Origin: Ochromonas danica
Taxonomy: Eukaryota; Sar; Chrysophyceae; Chromulinales; Chromulinaceae
Assembly: GCA_015146655.1 (NCBI GenBank)
Contig: VKHL01000012.1
Location: forward strand, 1-64,000
DNA: 64,000 nt
Direction of reading: 5' to 3'
In this document: positions 9,801 through 24,233 of the stretch, in pieces
Layout of the letters: every line of letters begins with the position of its first letter
Position numbering within the stretch: the stretch's first letter is position 1
Notes under the pieces: generated by a model
What the model saw: only the letters and a program-made list of their open reading frames with translations
The model's database searches: none
What the model was told of the DNA's origin: nothing
Position numbers and translations under genes: made by a program

Positions 9801-12718
9801 TTTGGCTCTTCCAATTATTCTGGCTATCCTCGTGGGTCTACTTTTGAGTACGATGCCTACCAACTTGCTTCGTAACGACAATGACTTGGTCTATGCGACC
9901 TATTCTGCCTTTGAACGCACTTTGGTTGGAGCCAATTCGAACGCAGCGGCCGCATCCCTCATGGGAACAGCGTTCCCAGGTTTAGATATAGACTACGTGG
10001 GGAATAGCTATGCAAGTGTTTACAATACTATCGAGCAAGTGGCAGATGCTGCACAAGGAATTCCATCAGTGGACGGGATCTTTTATGATTCTTTGACCAA
10101 TTTTACTGTGATTTATAATGCTTCCTATCCGATTAACTTTGCTGGTGCAGTGCAGAGCATGTTAAATGCTGCTATAGCCAACGCTACTAACAATATGCTC
10201 ACTATTGATCAGTCCTATGCCTCTTTGCCTTCCAATCAGGTGGACTTGCAGTTAAACAATGGATTCTTTGTGGCCATGTTAGTGGCTCTGATAGGTGGCT
10301 CCTTTGGTGCTGGTATGAGCATTATTCTGTCTGGAGAGCGTGTGAGCTTGGTAAAGCATCAACAACTGTAAGCCAACTGTGTGATTTTGTTTAATTTGTC
10401 AGCTCACTCATGTCTTTGTTCATTATAGGGCATCTGGAGCTTCTAGTATCGCTTATTGGGTGGCCAATTTCATCTTCGATTTCTTTGTGGTCTTTACTAA
10501 TGTTGTGATCTTCGCCGTTGTGCTGTGTATTTTCAACCCTTCTACATATGACAATGATGGATTTGGATACGTGGTGGGAAGTGGATTCTTCTTCGCTATA
10601 GCCTCGATCTTCCGCTTCTATTCCTTTTCATACTTCATTGCAGATGTCCGCTTGGCTCAATCAATTTATTTCTATGGAACTTTAGCCGTTGTCTTCGTGC
10701 TGATTGATACTTGGTTCACTGTCCTCTTTGTGACCGCGAGTGGTAATATCAATCGAGGTGATGTGCAAGTGTTGGCCATGGTTTATGCAGCCATTGACCC
10801 AACATTTGGTTGGTATACCACTATTTTGTATCAGAATAACTTCTTGGGAATCCTCACGCAGAATGAAGGAGATGATTTCTGGTCTCCCAATATTGCTGGT
10901 GGATTGCTTGCCATGATGATTCTCTCGGCTGGAGCGTACGCACTCATCTTTATTTTCGTCACAGAGCAAGCTTTGACTGGCTTGGCTAAAGGCATGTGTG
11001 CAGATTCGTCTCACAATTCAAACCAAACGATTAAACCAATGCATGTTGAGGATGGCACTGCGGAGGTCAACGAACTCTATCGAATTCATGCTCATATTGA
11101 CGTGGGCTATGAAAAGGCTAAGAAGAATCGCCATAGTCTTTCAACTGAGCGTGGTGTTGCTATGGAAGACCCCGATGTTAAAGAGGAGAAGACCAAAGTC
11201 TTTGGTATCGCAGAAAGTGGTGTGCTGAGTGCCAAACAAAGTGCTATTTTTATTTGCAATCTCCGTAAGGTTTATTATGCTCGTGGTAGTATCCCCAGTA
11301 AAGTAGCCGTTCAGAATATCAATTTATCTATTCCCCAAGGAGAGATCTTTGGCCTTTTAGGTGCTAATGGTGCAGGCAAAACAACTTTGTTGAAAATGGT
11401 TTCGGGATTGGAGTTACCCACCTCTGGGTTTGCGCTGATTAATGGCCATGATGTAGTGACAAACACTGCTCGCGCTCAGCGTTCGATGGGTCTTTGCCCT
11501 CAATTTGATACTCTTATCGAGAGGTTGTCTGTGAGGGAGAACCTACTTTTCTTCGGTCAAATCAAAGGTCTGGGTGCTAATGAGCTGATTCCCGTCACCG
11601 AGGCGTTTTTGAGAGCTCTCAATATCAAGCGTTATGAAAACAAGTTAGTTCAACAACTTAGTGGAGGCAACCGTCGAAAAGTTTCATTGGCCGTAGCGCT
11701 TATGGGTGCTCCTCCTACAGTTTACCTCGATGAAGTAAGTATTTCTCTTGTCTTTCTGTTTTGTTCTACATATAACCAATGTCATTGGTTCTTTTCCCGT
11801 AGCCCAGCACCGGTTTGGATCCTGTTGCTTGCCGTCTTATGTGGCGTTTACTCTCGAAGATCTCTTCTGCCAAGAGCACTGCGATCGTTCTTACCACCCA
11901 TAATATGTTGGAATGCGAAGCCGTGTGTACCCGTGTTTGCATCATGAAACTTGGTCAGATGGTTTGTTTGGGTGACAGCCAGCATTTGCGCTCTACTCAC
12001 GGCACAGGATTTCAACTCGAAACAAGTCTCAAGAGTGCAGACCGCAATGCACAAGTGAAGAAAGTAAGATTTTTGTTCTGCAACGCATTGCTATTAATAC
12101 TAACTGTTGTTTTGTCGTCAGTTCATCGAAGACAACTTTGACGGTGCCGTTTTAATTGAAGATCATGCCACAATGTTGAATTATGAGATTCCTCGTGAGT
12201 CCATTGCTAAGCTGTCCAAAGCGTTTAAGTTACTACAAGACAATAAAGATCGCCTGGGTATCGAAGATTATGTCCTCTCTCAGTCCACTCTTGAGCAGGT
12301 CTTCTTGAAGCAGATTCGTGTGAATCAGAGCGATATGGTCAAGCTAGCTGACCAACAAGAGATGGATAGCCGAGTTCCGAACTTTAGCGACTATTTCAAT
12401 GCTTATCTCGTGTGGGCTGTGGCTGGGTTCTTCCCCGGATTGCATCATTTCTATCTGGGCAATTTCTGGCGTGGAGTCAAGTACTTCTGCACTGGCAACG
12501 AAGTTGTTGCGGGCTGGCTGCTGGATTTATTCGATCTTCATGTCTTGGTGCAAAAATCAGTTCAAGAGTTTGGTCATACTCGTGGATTGTGCACTTGCTG
12601 CTGTTGCTTCACTTGTTCTTCTTGCTGTGGTTGTTGCAAATGCTGCTGTTGCTGCTGCCCCACAAGCAAGAATGAGGCTAACCACAGCACAAGGACCAGT
12701 CCAAGAGACATCGTCTAA
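6892..12718 (+). CDS. Full-length ABCA-type ABC transporter fused to a C-terminal TM2 domain, 6 exons
   Basis: Exons 6892-7614, 7690-7961, 8028-10367, 10429-11734, 11803-12063 and 12122-12718 give 1832 residues. The layout is TMD1-NBD1-TMD2-NBD2: a first membrane helix near residues 40-60 and a large extracellular loop, then a helix block; NBD1 with Walker A GANGAGKST (about 556), signature LSGGQKRR and Walker B VVYLDEPTAGLDP; a second membrane block with a loop; NBD2 with GANGAGKTT (about 1421), LSGGNRRK and YLDEPSTGLDP, the last split by an intron. Order and motifs match subfamily A, lipid exporters or flippases in animals and protists. After NBD2 comes a TM2 domain (about 1723-1785: FFPGLHHFYLGNFWRGVKYF), then a tail with about 20 Cys. 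The first ATG that precedes the hydrophobic segment was used as start. ABCA function is well supported; the substrate is unknown. Confidence 0.92.
12585..12663 (+). other. Cys-codon-rich tail of the ABCA-TM2 protein
   Basis: A run of TGC/TGT codons encodes a segment with more than half Cys (CTCCCCFTCSSCCGCCKC and on). It directly follows the second TM2 helix, so it would lie at the membrane face. Palmitoylation or metal binding is possible; neither is shown. Confidence 0.8.
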
Positions 12719-12922
12719 CTTGGAACTGGATTATTCCTGACGAGCAAATAATATCACTATTATCAATATATTGATGATGAAAAAGCAAACAATAACTATT
12801 ATCAAACATGGTATAGTAGTGGAAGTAGAATTATTATGAGTATCAGATTAAGAACTTATTTATTACAAATCCAATCAATCTGGTAATGATGTTTTTGTTT
12901 CCCAACTCATTTCATGCTGAGT

Positions 12923-13846
12923 TTAGAAGCCTTTATCAGAAGACAGAGTCAGCTTCCCATCATAGAAGGCGATAGACGGACTTCCTTCAAACAACTTTGC
13001 TTGACCCGCTTGGGCATGAGCAACTTTGAACTGATCAGATAGTCTCCAATTGTCGAAGTCTTGGCGACTTCTCCAGACGGTATTGGAAATATAGTTGAAG
13101 TTATCATCCGCTTTTCCACCATCACGTCGAAGCAGAGAAAAGCCAACAAAGCCAGGCATCTCTTTCAAATGGCTTTCACGATTTGCCCATTGTTGCTCGA
13201 AGGCGATTGCGTTCTGTGATGGGACAACAAAGCGATTCTGCGCAAGGAAGACCTCAGGTGGGAGGACATTCACTCCATCGGCATTAACCTTTCTCCAGCC
13301 TGCGTCTGTGGCAAAGTCAAGTTTGTTTCCCGATTGAACGATGAGGCCATCAAAGAAGGCTGGCTTGGGAGAGCCATTGAGAATAAACAAGGCAGTAGTG
13401 AGCAGACGTACAAAATCGGTGATTCCTCCACCTCCGTGAGCTTCTTTAAATGCTTCACCACTTCTCCAATTAGTGAAATCCTTTTTACTTTCCCAGACAG
13501 TGAAAGAGATGTAGTTAGTAGGGTCTTCACCTTCTGGGGGCAGGCCAAAGGGATAGACTCGTTGGAAAAGAGCGAAGAAGCGAAAGCCTGGCAGAAGGGC
13601 TAGTTTGCTCTTACGTTCAGCCCAACGCTTTTCAAACTTAGCTAACGCATTAGGACGCACCTTAAATCGATTTGCAGCAATATAGCGTTGACCAGGTAAT
13701 GCTCCAGCAACTTGAATTGAATCTGAAACAGAAGATTGCATTCCGACAGAAGCCTGTTGCTTTCTAATTGAAAGTAACTGAGGTTGATGGAAGCCATCAA
13801 CCGCATATAGAACAAAACAAACCAAGCATAAAATTAGATAGTTCAT
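12923..13846 (-). CDS. Plastid-targeted protein with two ABM (heme-degrading monooxygenase-like) domains
   Basis: Single exon, 307 residues. The N terminus MNYLILCLVCFVLYAVDG is a signal peptide, and the next residues FHQPQLLSIRKQQAS have the Phe-first, basic, Ser-containing form of secondary-plastid transit peptides. Two similar domains follow, at about residues 55-150 and 195-300. Each has a strand ending in ANRFKV/QNRFVV, a helix with FE-xx-WA-x-R-x-S, LPGF/MPGF, an FTVW/NTVW strand with Arg/Lys-rich W-x-S-x-x-DF-x-NW, and a closing F-K-x-AH. This is the dimeric alpha-beta-barrel pattern of the antibiotic biosynthesis monooxygenase superfamily, which includes IsdG/HmoB heme oxygenases. The two domains in one chain would make a pseudo-dimer. 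Heme or chlorophyll-related turnover is a guess from the family and location. Confidence 0.75.
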   Translation of the reverse strand: MNYLILCLVCFVLYAVDGFHQPQLLSIRKQQASVGMQSSVSDSIQVAGALPGQRYIAANRFKVRPNALAKFEKRWAERKSKLALLPGFRFFALFQRVYPFGLPPEGEDPTNYISFTVWESKKDFTNWRSGEAFKEAHGGGGITDFVRLLTTALFILNGSPKPAFFDGLIVQSGNKLDFATDAGWRKVNADGVNVLPPEVFLAQNRFVVPSQNAIAFEQQWANRESHLKEMPGFVGFSLLRRDGGKADDNFNYISNTVWRSRQDFDNWRLSDQFKVAHAQAGQAKLFEGSPSIAFYDGKLTLSSDKGF

Positions 13847-14203
13847 CTGTTCACTAAAACAAGTGGTTCAACTTTGTTCAGGAGATAGATTAGACCATGT
13901 GATCTAAAATAAAATCATACGGTTGCAACTTGATGTGTGTTTGGACCGCCAAACGAAATGTCCAACATGTCACTATTGAAAATCTGATTACTGGACATAT
14001 AACCCAACCCTTCTTAGCCACATTTCATCTGTGTCTGTCAAACACACTTGGTGCTGTCAATTGATTGAGATCGAGCTCATCATCTTCTCATCTCATCCTG
14101 TCCCCATAGATAGAAGAAGAATATAGAATTGAAGTTTGAAATTGATTGATTTATTCAACATTCTACATCTATTTTTTTGTTTGTATATTTTTAATTTATA
14201 AAA
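13847..14203. other. Divergent promoter region, no gene seen
   Basis: The 357 bp between the ABM gene and the multi-UBA gene. AT-rich with a T-rich run just before the ATG at 14204; no convincing ORF or RNA gene. Confidence 0.5.
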
Positions 14204-17200
14204 ATGAGTTATCAAGCAGAATCTATTGAGAGATTGGTTGAACAAGGATATTCACGAGTTCAAGCAATTAAAATCCTCTATGAAAAAGGAAATGGAAACA
14301 AACACCCAATGGATAAAATTCCTACCACAGTCACTCAAGAAATTCCTATTCGACAAGTATCTCCTCCTGAATCACAGGTAATAATGATCTTATTTATGAT
14401 CGAGAGCTCATTTAACTGTATTTTCAATAATTCATGAAACTATTACATTGTCCTTGCAGGAAAATCAGCCAGCCACTCCGTATCAACTTATTCTACGAAC
14501 AAACAGCAAAGATCTAGCTCATTTTAATGATGAAAATGATCATGATCATGATATCGATTATGTGGATGATTTAAGCACTCCCAGTTCTTTATCGGAAGAT
14601 GTAAGTGATGTGAAGCAGGGTTTGATTTCTGTAATGTGCTTGACTGATTAAATGCCATTTCCATTCTAGACTTGCTTTCGAGAAATGCAGCATATGCAGC
14701 AACCACAACCGGCACAGCAACTCTACTCACACCACCAGCAGAACCTAATGCCGTTTTCTCCGTCTCCAAGCCAGCGTGTAAGCCTGTCCTTCCTAACCAA
14801 CCCACGAATAGTTATCTTATGAATTTTACTCTTCTTTTGTTTTAAGCCAACAATGGTTATTGAACCGCTCAGTTCAGATGGTCGTCGAGTAGATATTAGA
14901 CCAATGCGTAAGATACACGTTGGACTGTTTCCTCATATCCTCTCTCCGCAGGCGCCTGCGGCACCTCCACAGTACTGTTCAGAGGACGAGGACAACGATG
15001 TTGATATTATGCAACAAGCCCACCATTTTCTACAACATTCCGGTTATTCAGAGGATGAAAGATCCGAGTTCTATTTCTTGTTGGAACAGGGTTTTAATCT
15101 TGAGGAGGCCAGAGATTTTATTTCTCAACGCAGAGCTAATATTCAACAGCAAACTATTGCTAATGCTAATGCTGCTTCGTCAAATGCGGCTCTTCCTCCC
15201 CCTCCCCCTCTCCCTACTGCAACTGGCGCATCGCATGCTATCCATAGCTTGCGTTCTAAGAGCACCGACTCTCCGTCAACATTTCGATCTCTTCGCATAA
15301 AGAGCTCAGATTCTACGCCCTTTCCTTCGCTATCTTTACGAATCGGTAGCTGCGATTCACCAACATCACGGGTGAGGATTGACACGACTTTGTCACGTTT
15401 TTCTACTAGCTGAGGATTTACCGTTTCTTTGTTATAGGATTCGCCTCCCAGTGTGATATTGGCCCAGTCGAATGGAACAACACCATCCTTTACGTCTCCT
15501 TATGGTGTTGGTTCTTCGGCCGTGGGTGTACCTTCTTATCGACCATCCAATTCTGGCCCTGTCGCTACACCTTCTGCTTTGGGTTCTGCCGCGCCCAACG
15601 GTAGATCTGGAAATAACCGCCCATTTCAGGCATTGCGTGCAGATTCATTGACTGGAGACCGCTCAAGAGATTTGGAGCTTTTAATGGGATGTGGTTACGA
15701 TGCTGCTCACGCAGATGAGATTATTGATCAGGTGTATGCTTCACGAGAACAACAAAATAACTCCAAGCCAATATCTTTGGCTCAAAAGCTTCTGAGAGAG
15801 GATAGTATTTCAGGTTCCCCTTCAAGCGCAAGCACTGCTGCCAAGGTGACATCCCTTTCGTAAATATCCCAAGTGCTGTTTTATCCGCTTTTGTTTTGTT
15901 TTGGTAGAAGCGAGTTCAGAGAATTGGAAGTCATCTTTCCACGGATGAAGGCTTTTCAGCAGTTGGCTCAGTCCCTCGAGGTGCAGTGCAAGCGCGTAGT
16001 AGCTCTATGCAGCCTGGCAATGCATCATCATCACCGTCTGTTAGCAAGTTGAATAGAACCACCAATATCTCTTCTGTTTCTACATCTTCAGGTGCTGGAT
16101 ATGGCACTGGATTACCTGCGAATACTACAGGCAGCTTGAGTGGGAATTCGTTGACAGGTTCTCAGCAAATTGATCAGCTGATTGCCCAGCAAAACGCTGC
16201 TTTTGGCACCAATATGTTTGACTCCCTGGGTCCTGATGATGAACTCATTGTTGAAGACCTAGTGAAACAAGGACTACCCTTCGACGATGCCGCTCGTTTA
16301 CTCTTTGAACAAAGGTACGGATGTGTCGAGGAACTTTCGGCTACTCGCAAATTGCCTGGAGGACCAGCAATCCCTAAAGTTCGTTCACAGAGCTCTTCGG
16401 ATGTTGGTGCGAAAACGATAGACTATGAAGCTGCCAATGCAGTAGAAGCAGAGATCGCCCTTCTCATTTCGACAGGATATAATCGCGAAGAAGCTGTGAG
16501 GATTCTCCTTCAGAGAGGTGTTCAAGGTATGAATGGTGGCGGAAATCAAAGATTGGAAGAGGAACTCCTTGGAGCAACTACTCGGCAGATGCCTGCACAG
16601 CCACAGCCTGTTCGTCCTGTTAGTCGATCAGCTTCCATGAGTCTTCCTCGTTCTTCATCAGCGCACACAGATTTAAGGAAAGCTTCCTTTTCCGGCCCTT
16701 TCACTTCTTATCCTGCGAATTACAATGGTTCCTATGGCGAGCAAATGTTTATTCCAGCCAATGGAGGTTATATGCATGCTCCCACGCCTTATGGCTCTTA
16801 TTCGGGAATGTCCTACCTGACCGAAGATATCCCATATTCTCATTCCCCAGTCTCCATGTCCTACCCATCACCTTCATATAACTCCATGTCTGGAAATATG
16901 ATGAATTCTTCCTTGCCAACACAATATGATAATAATCGCAGCGTGCGACTAAGTCATCTATCTAGCGATGAGCGAGCACTACAAGTTGGTCTCCTCATCT
17001 CTGAGCAAGACGCTCTCTATGGTACCAATATGTTTGAAAGTATAACTGCCTCAGATCGCCCTTTTCTAGATCAACTTCGAGTGGAAGGTTACGAAGAGGA
17101 CGAGGCTGCACAAATTCTCTTCGACAATAAAGTACGTTGTCGTGAGATTCAACAAAAATCTCGATCCATTCCTCAGCAATCCGGCCAGGTAGAGCAACTT

Positions 17201-17561
17201 TTATCTTCACATATTGTCTATTCTGTACTAATACTTGATTGGTGACTGATCTCGACTTCAGCGTGGCGTCTCTCGGCCTACGTCGTCGCCTTCTCCTGAT
17301 TTGGCGGAGGCTATGCGGCTGTCTCAACAAGATCATGCTGCAAGACCAGGGGCAGTCAGAGTTGCCGGTCCAGGCCCATCCTTGCCTCAACAATCGAATG
17401 AAGTTTCTGAGGTTGATCCCGGAGATCTTTCGGATCTTGATCCCCAGAACTTAGAGACTTTGACTGGCATGGGGTTTTCTATCGCCCAGGCTGCTCAAGC
17501 CCTCCGACTTCATCAACATGATGTTCATAATGCCGCTAATTATCTATTAGGCAATCAGTAA
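14204..17561 (+). CDS. Multi-UBA-domain protein, 7 exons
   Basis: Exons 14204-14377, 14460-14600, 14670-14777, 14847-15371, 15438-15845, 15908-17188 and 17262-17561 give 978 residues, all junctions at codon boundaries. Short UBA-like three-helix motifs are spread through low-complexity Ser/Pro/Gln/Gly linkers: ESIERLVEQGYSRVQAIKIL at the N terminus, FYFLLEQGFNLEEARDFI, LELLMGCGYDAAHADEII, AEIALLISTGYNREEAVRIL, and a classical one at the C terminus (LETLTGMGFSIAQAAQAL). A longer module occurs twice (about residues 537-600 and 809-868), each with FGTNMF/YGTNMF followed by a UBA-like helix set. UBA domains bind ubiquitin, so the protein is probably a ubiquitin-binding scaffold; no catalytic domain is visible. 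A possible 44-nt intron at 14908-14951 was rejected because it breaks the frame. Confidence 0.78.
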
Positions 17562-18350
17562 ATCAACTAACGTGTGAATGGCCATTTTGTGCGTTAAATC
17601 ATTCATGGGCCAATCTGTGATCGAACAGACTCCTGCTATATTAGCGGTGTCTAAGCGACTATAATGTGATTTGTCTTGTAACTGCATTTCCCTCTAACTC
17701 TTTATTGTGTGGTAGTGAGTTCTTCTTGTTTGGCAAGTCCAAGACGAGAAACTCGAGATAGTTAATGAGGGCTGGTACATCTCTATGTGGAAGAAGTGAA
17801 GCTGAAAATCTCAAGCTAGAAATACTGCCGTCTCCTTTAGCGCGTGATTTTGTGGATTGGAGCGCTTCCTTCGTCAGTGTTTTCAAACACTTTTGTGAAC
17901 GATAATGATAAAGCGTATGTTCATATTTTCTAAGTTCTGTGATGATGAATGTGGTCAATTTTGAGAGGATAGGAAGTGAATCATGTCCTTTCTGTTTATT
18001 TTAGATGGTTGATGAAGTGCACAGAGGAACTGTTTTCCCTCTGTTGTATTCTCTTTCTTTTGCTTTGTCTAATTTCTAGTAGTATCTTGTGCCTAATTTA
18101 GACAATTCCTTCTTCTTTACCTATGGTTTCGCTGACAATCTTGGTGACTATACTTTATTATGGTCTGGTCATCATAAACTTTCAATGTCTGGATGTTGTT
18201 ATAAGAGGCAAAAACATGTTTTGGACGTGTTTTTCGACCACTACATCACCTCCACAACAACAACATCATCCCTCACACTGACAGAAGAAGAAGAAGACAG
18301 ACAACAGCAGACAGACTCTCTATTACAGTCTATTGACTATTGACTATTGA
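17562..18350. other. Intergenic region between multi-UBA and thylakoid-like genes
   Basis: Apart from the uncertain minus-strand open stretch at 17659-17991, nothing was recognised. Near the right end there are short CAACAACA and GAAGAAGAAG runs and a TATTGACTATTGACTATTGA repeat (18331-18350) just before the next ATG. Confidence 0.4.
17659..17991 (-). pseudogene. Possible exon or gene remnant, unrecognised
   Basis: An open stretch of about 110 codons without an ATG, from HDSLPILSKL to a stop at 17659. It has protein-like composition (ITELRKYEHTLYHY, PALINYLEFLVLDLP). A plausible acceptor (AAATAAACAG) sits at its 5' side, but no convincing upstream exon was found. It could be an orphan exon, a remnant or chance. 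Confidence 0.2.
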
Positions 18351-18861
18351 ATGGGCTCTTTGTTGGCCATGCGTTTGATACTGCTGTGTCTTGTTCTTGG
18401 CATTCAGACTTACTCTTTACTCGTCAGATGTCCAACAACTACCTCCTGCTATGAAAAGGTATTACTATTACCATGCTTTGATAAAATAATCTCATGGGAT
18501 GAACAAATAGGTGACGAAGAAAAGAGATCAATCGCTACATGCCCTTCCTGGCGCATCTTGGTCAAAGAGGTTATCTTCCGCTACTTCGACCACAATATAT
18601 GTGATGAACATTGCCTTGGGTATTCAATCCCCAGCAATCGCCGCAGAAGCACTCGATCATGGCAATGAGCTGTTGCATGTCAACCCTCTCTTTCTTGATG
18701 AAACTTCTTTGCAGAGTTTGGCAAAGATGGTGGAAGTTCTGAAATTCCGCAGCGACGTTGCCGTCACTTTGCTGGCCATTGTTATTGGAGGTCCCTTTGC
18801 TATCCATGCAGCTATCTTCCTACTAGAACGATTCAATAAGAACAAAACCCTTCATCCCTGA
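18351..18861 (+). CDS. Small plastid/thylakoid-type membrane protein, 2 exons
   Basis: Exons 18351-18458 and 18511-18861 join in frame to 152 residues; the intron is 52 nt, the shortest in the window. The N terminus (MGSLLAMRLILLCLVLGIQT) is a signal peptide. It is followed by a basic, Ser/Thr-rich stretch and then a hydrophobic segment ending SPAIAAEA, which resembles a thylakoid-lumen cleavage site. The mature part would be about 70-80 residues with one C-terminal helix (VAVTLLAIVIGGPFAIHAAI) and a basic tail. This tripartite layout suggests a small thylakoid protein with a lumenal N terminus and one membrane pass. I do not recognise the mature sequence as any named photosystem or cytochrome subunit. 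Confidence 0.6.
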
Positions 18862-19053
18862 GAAGAATAGCCTAGTACCTATCTTTCTAACACCTGCGGA
18901 GGAGATCTCCTGCTGACAGTTGGCTGCTGGCTACACCTAATCATACTACATGATCGAAACGACAATATCAAAGTCTAATATGCTTGCTAGTTAAAATCGT
19001 TACATGTTTGAGCAGGTGTTTGTTGATTGTAATGAACAGGTGCAGTTAACTGA

Positions 19054-19545
19054 TCATCTGAAAAGTGCTCCAATCAATCCGAAGGCCAAGCTCATGCCCA
19101 ATCCCAGACCAAAGTACAGCTTCATCGATGAGCCCAAAGTCACGGGTTGCTGCTGAGGTGCTGTATAGGGGTTATAAGGAGCAGGTGGTTGGACAGGTGG
19201 GCCATAAATGGAAATGCCCACATTGCGGTAGATGGAAGGCTTGGCCACGCCAAGTGGAGAAGTGGTATCGGTGTCAGGGTCCCACCAATAGGTCAGACCT
19301 GACCCATTGGGATCGTCCACTTCCACCCAGTTGATAGGCTTTGGTACACCCAAGGGGGTAGTTTCGTTGGTCTTCTGGTTCCAATAATAGGTCAAACCTG
19401 AGCCTTGTGGGTCGAGTTGCTCAACCCATGGATTGACTACTTCCTTCTCGCCAGAGACCGTAATGGCAGTGATCTTCTTGGGAGATGCAAATGCTCTTCT
19501 TAGGCAAAGAAGGCTTCTTTGAGGATGAAGACGCCTGGCTAACAT
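19054..19545 (-). CDS. Double-WW-like protein with C-terminal membrane anchor, probably mitochondrial
   Basis: Single exon, 163 residues. The start MLARRLHPQRSLLCLRRAF is Arg-rich and lacks acids, as in a mitochondrial presequence. Two WW-like repeats follow, at about residues 40-66 and 74-100. Each has W-V-E, then DPxGSGLTYYWN/YWWD and TTPLG/TSPLG followed by P. The spacing Trp to aromatic pair to Pro fits WW domains, which bind Pro-rich ligands. After a Pro-rich linker (PPVQPPAPYNPY) one hydrophobic, Gly-rich helix (LGLGMSLAFGLIGAL) ends the protein. It is divergent from the kinesin gene across about 180 bp. Targeting and topology are inferred. Confidence 0.65.
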   Translation of the reverse strand: MLARRLHPQRSLLCLRRAFASPKKITAITVSGEKEVVNPWVEQLDPQGSGLTYYWNQKTNETTPLGVPKPINWVEVDDPNGSGLTYWWDPDTDTTSPLGVAKPSIYRNVGISIYGPPVQPPAPYNPYTAPQQQPVTLGSSMKLYFGLGLGMSLAFGLIGALFR

Positions 19546-19614
19546 TATCAGCACAGTTGAACTGGACCTTCTACTTCTTCACTCTTGTTCTCCTCTTGAG
19601 GCAGGAGACAAGAA

Positions 19615-19664
19615 ACGCGTTTGTTCATCGATTAACTTAAGAAGATTGTTGTCATTAACTTAAG
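19615..19664. promoter_or_regulatory. ACGCGT plus two TTAACTTAAG motifs in divergent promoter
   Basis: ACGCGT at 19615-19620 is followed by TTAACTTAAG at 19632-19641 and again at 19655-19664, between the WW gene and the kinesin gene. The same pair of motifs recurs in the divergent promoter at 27364-27399. Confidence 0.4.
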
Positions 19665-19722
19665 GAGATTGGACGGAAAAACCGTCACAGAAGAATGATT
19701 TGGTTCAAATCACAGGAGATTT

Positions 19723-23519
<3,797 letters not shown>

Positions 23520-24233
23520 TCAAGATATCATCTGTCATGGGGTGTTGTTTCCCATTCGAGTTTTCATCGTTTCTTCCCAATCATAGCGCGTTCATATAAT
23601 GTATAATTCCATACACATTAGGCATGGATTTAGGTAGTTACTGCTTCTTTTGGTTGCATGCGTGAGGCCTGATAACCCTCCATAAGGATGACAGTCCTTT
23701 TCAACAGATTTGGATAAAATAGCGCTACGGAGGACTAGGATGGACTTCTCCAAAGCGTGAGTATAGTATTTGCCATATCAAATGGATCTGCGACACGATG
23801 AGGTTCATAGAATGCTTCACATCTCCCAATGCTGCGAGGGTATTTCAGTATAATATGCTCCACTTGAAGGCGAATATGCTTCACTAGCTTTGTGTGGACC
23901 AACCAAAACTTGGAAAGTCAGGAAATAGTTGCCTGAGGTCAAATCATGTTTCATCCCTCTACTATATTTGTTATTACAAATAACAAGCTTATTAGACTTG
24001 TTCTGTAGAAGTTACAGTTGCAGTAGTTTGACCGTTGCTACTCTTTTCATACTAATCATGTGAAGTTAACGGATGTTTCGTGAAGTTAACATATGCTGGG
24101 TCAAGGTTAACTTCCCAATTCCCACACTGTCTCATGTGATTGAATGATGAATGAATGAGATTGGATTTAAGATCTCACAGTCAGAGCAGATAGAAAGGTC
24201 ATCATTTACCTGCTACTACTACTGTGCTTCATC
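23520..24233. other. Intergenic region upstream of the MFS gene
   Basis: About 710 bp with no gene seen. Near its right end GTTAAC occurs three times (about 24065-24110), twice as TGAAGTTAAC and once as AAGGTTAACTT, possibly promoter elements of the following gene. Confidence 0.4.

Noticed and set aside
14908-14951. Possible 44-nt intron in the multi-UBA gene
   Set aside because: Removing it shifts the frame, while leaving it in gives a continuous reading; it is also shorter than any supported intron here.
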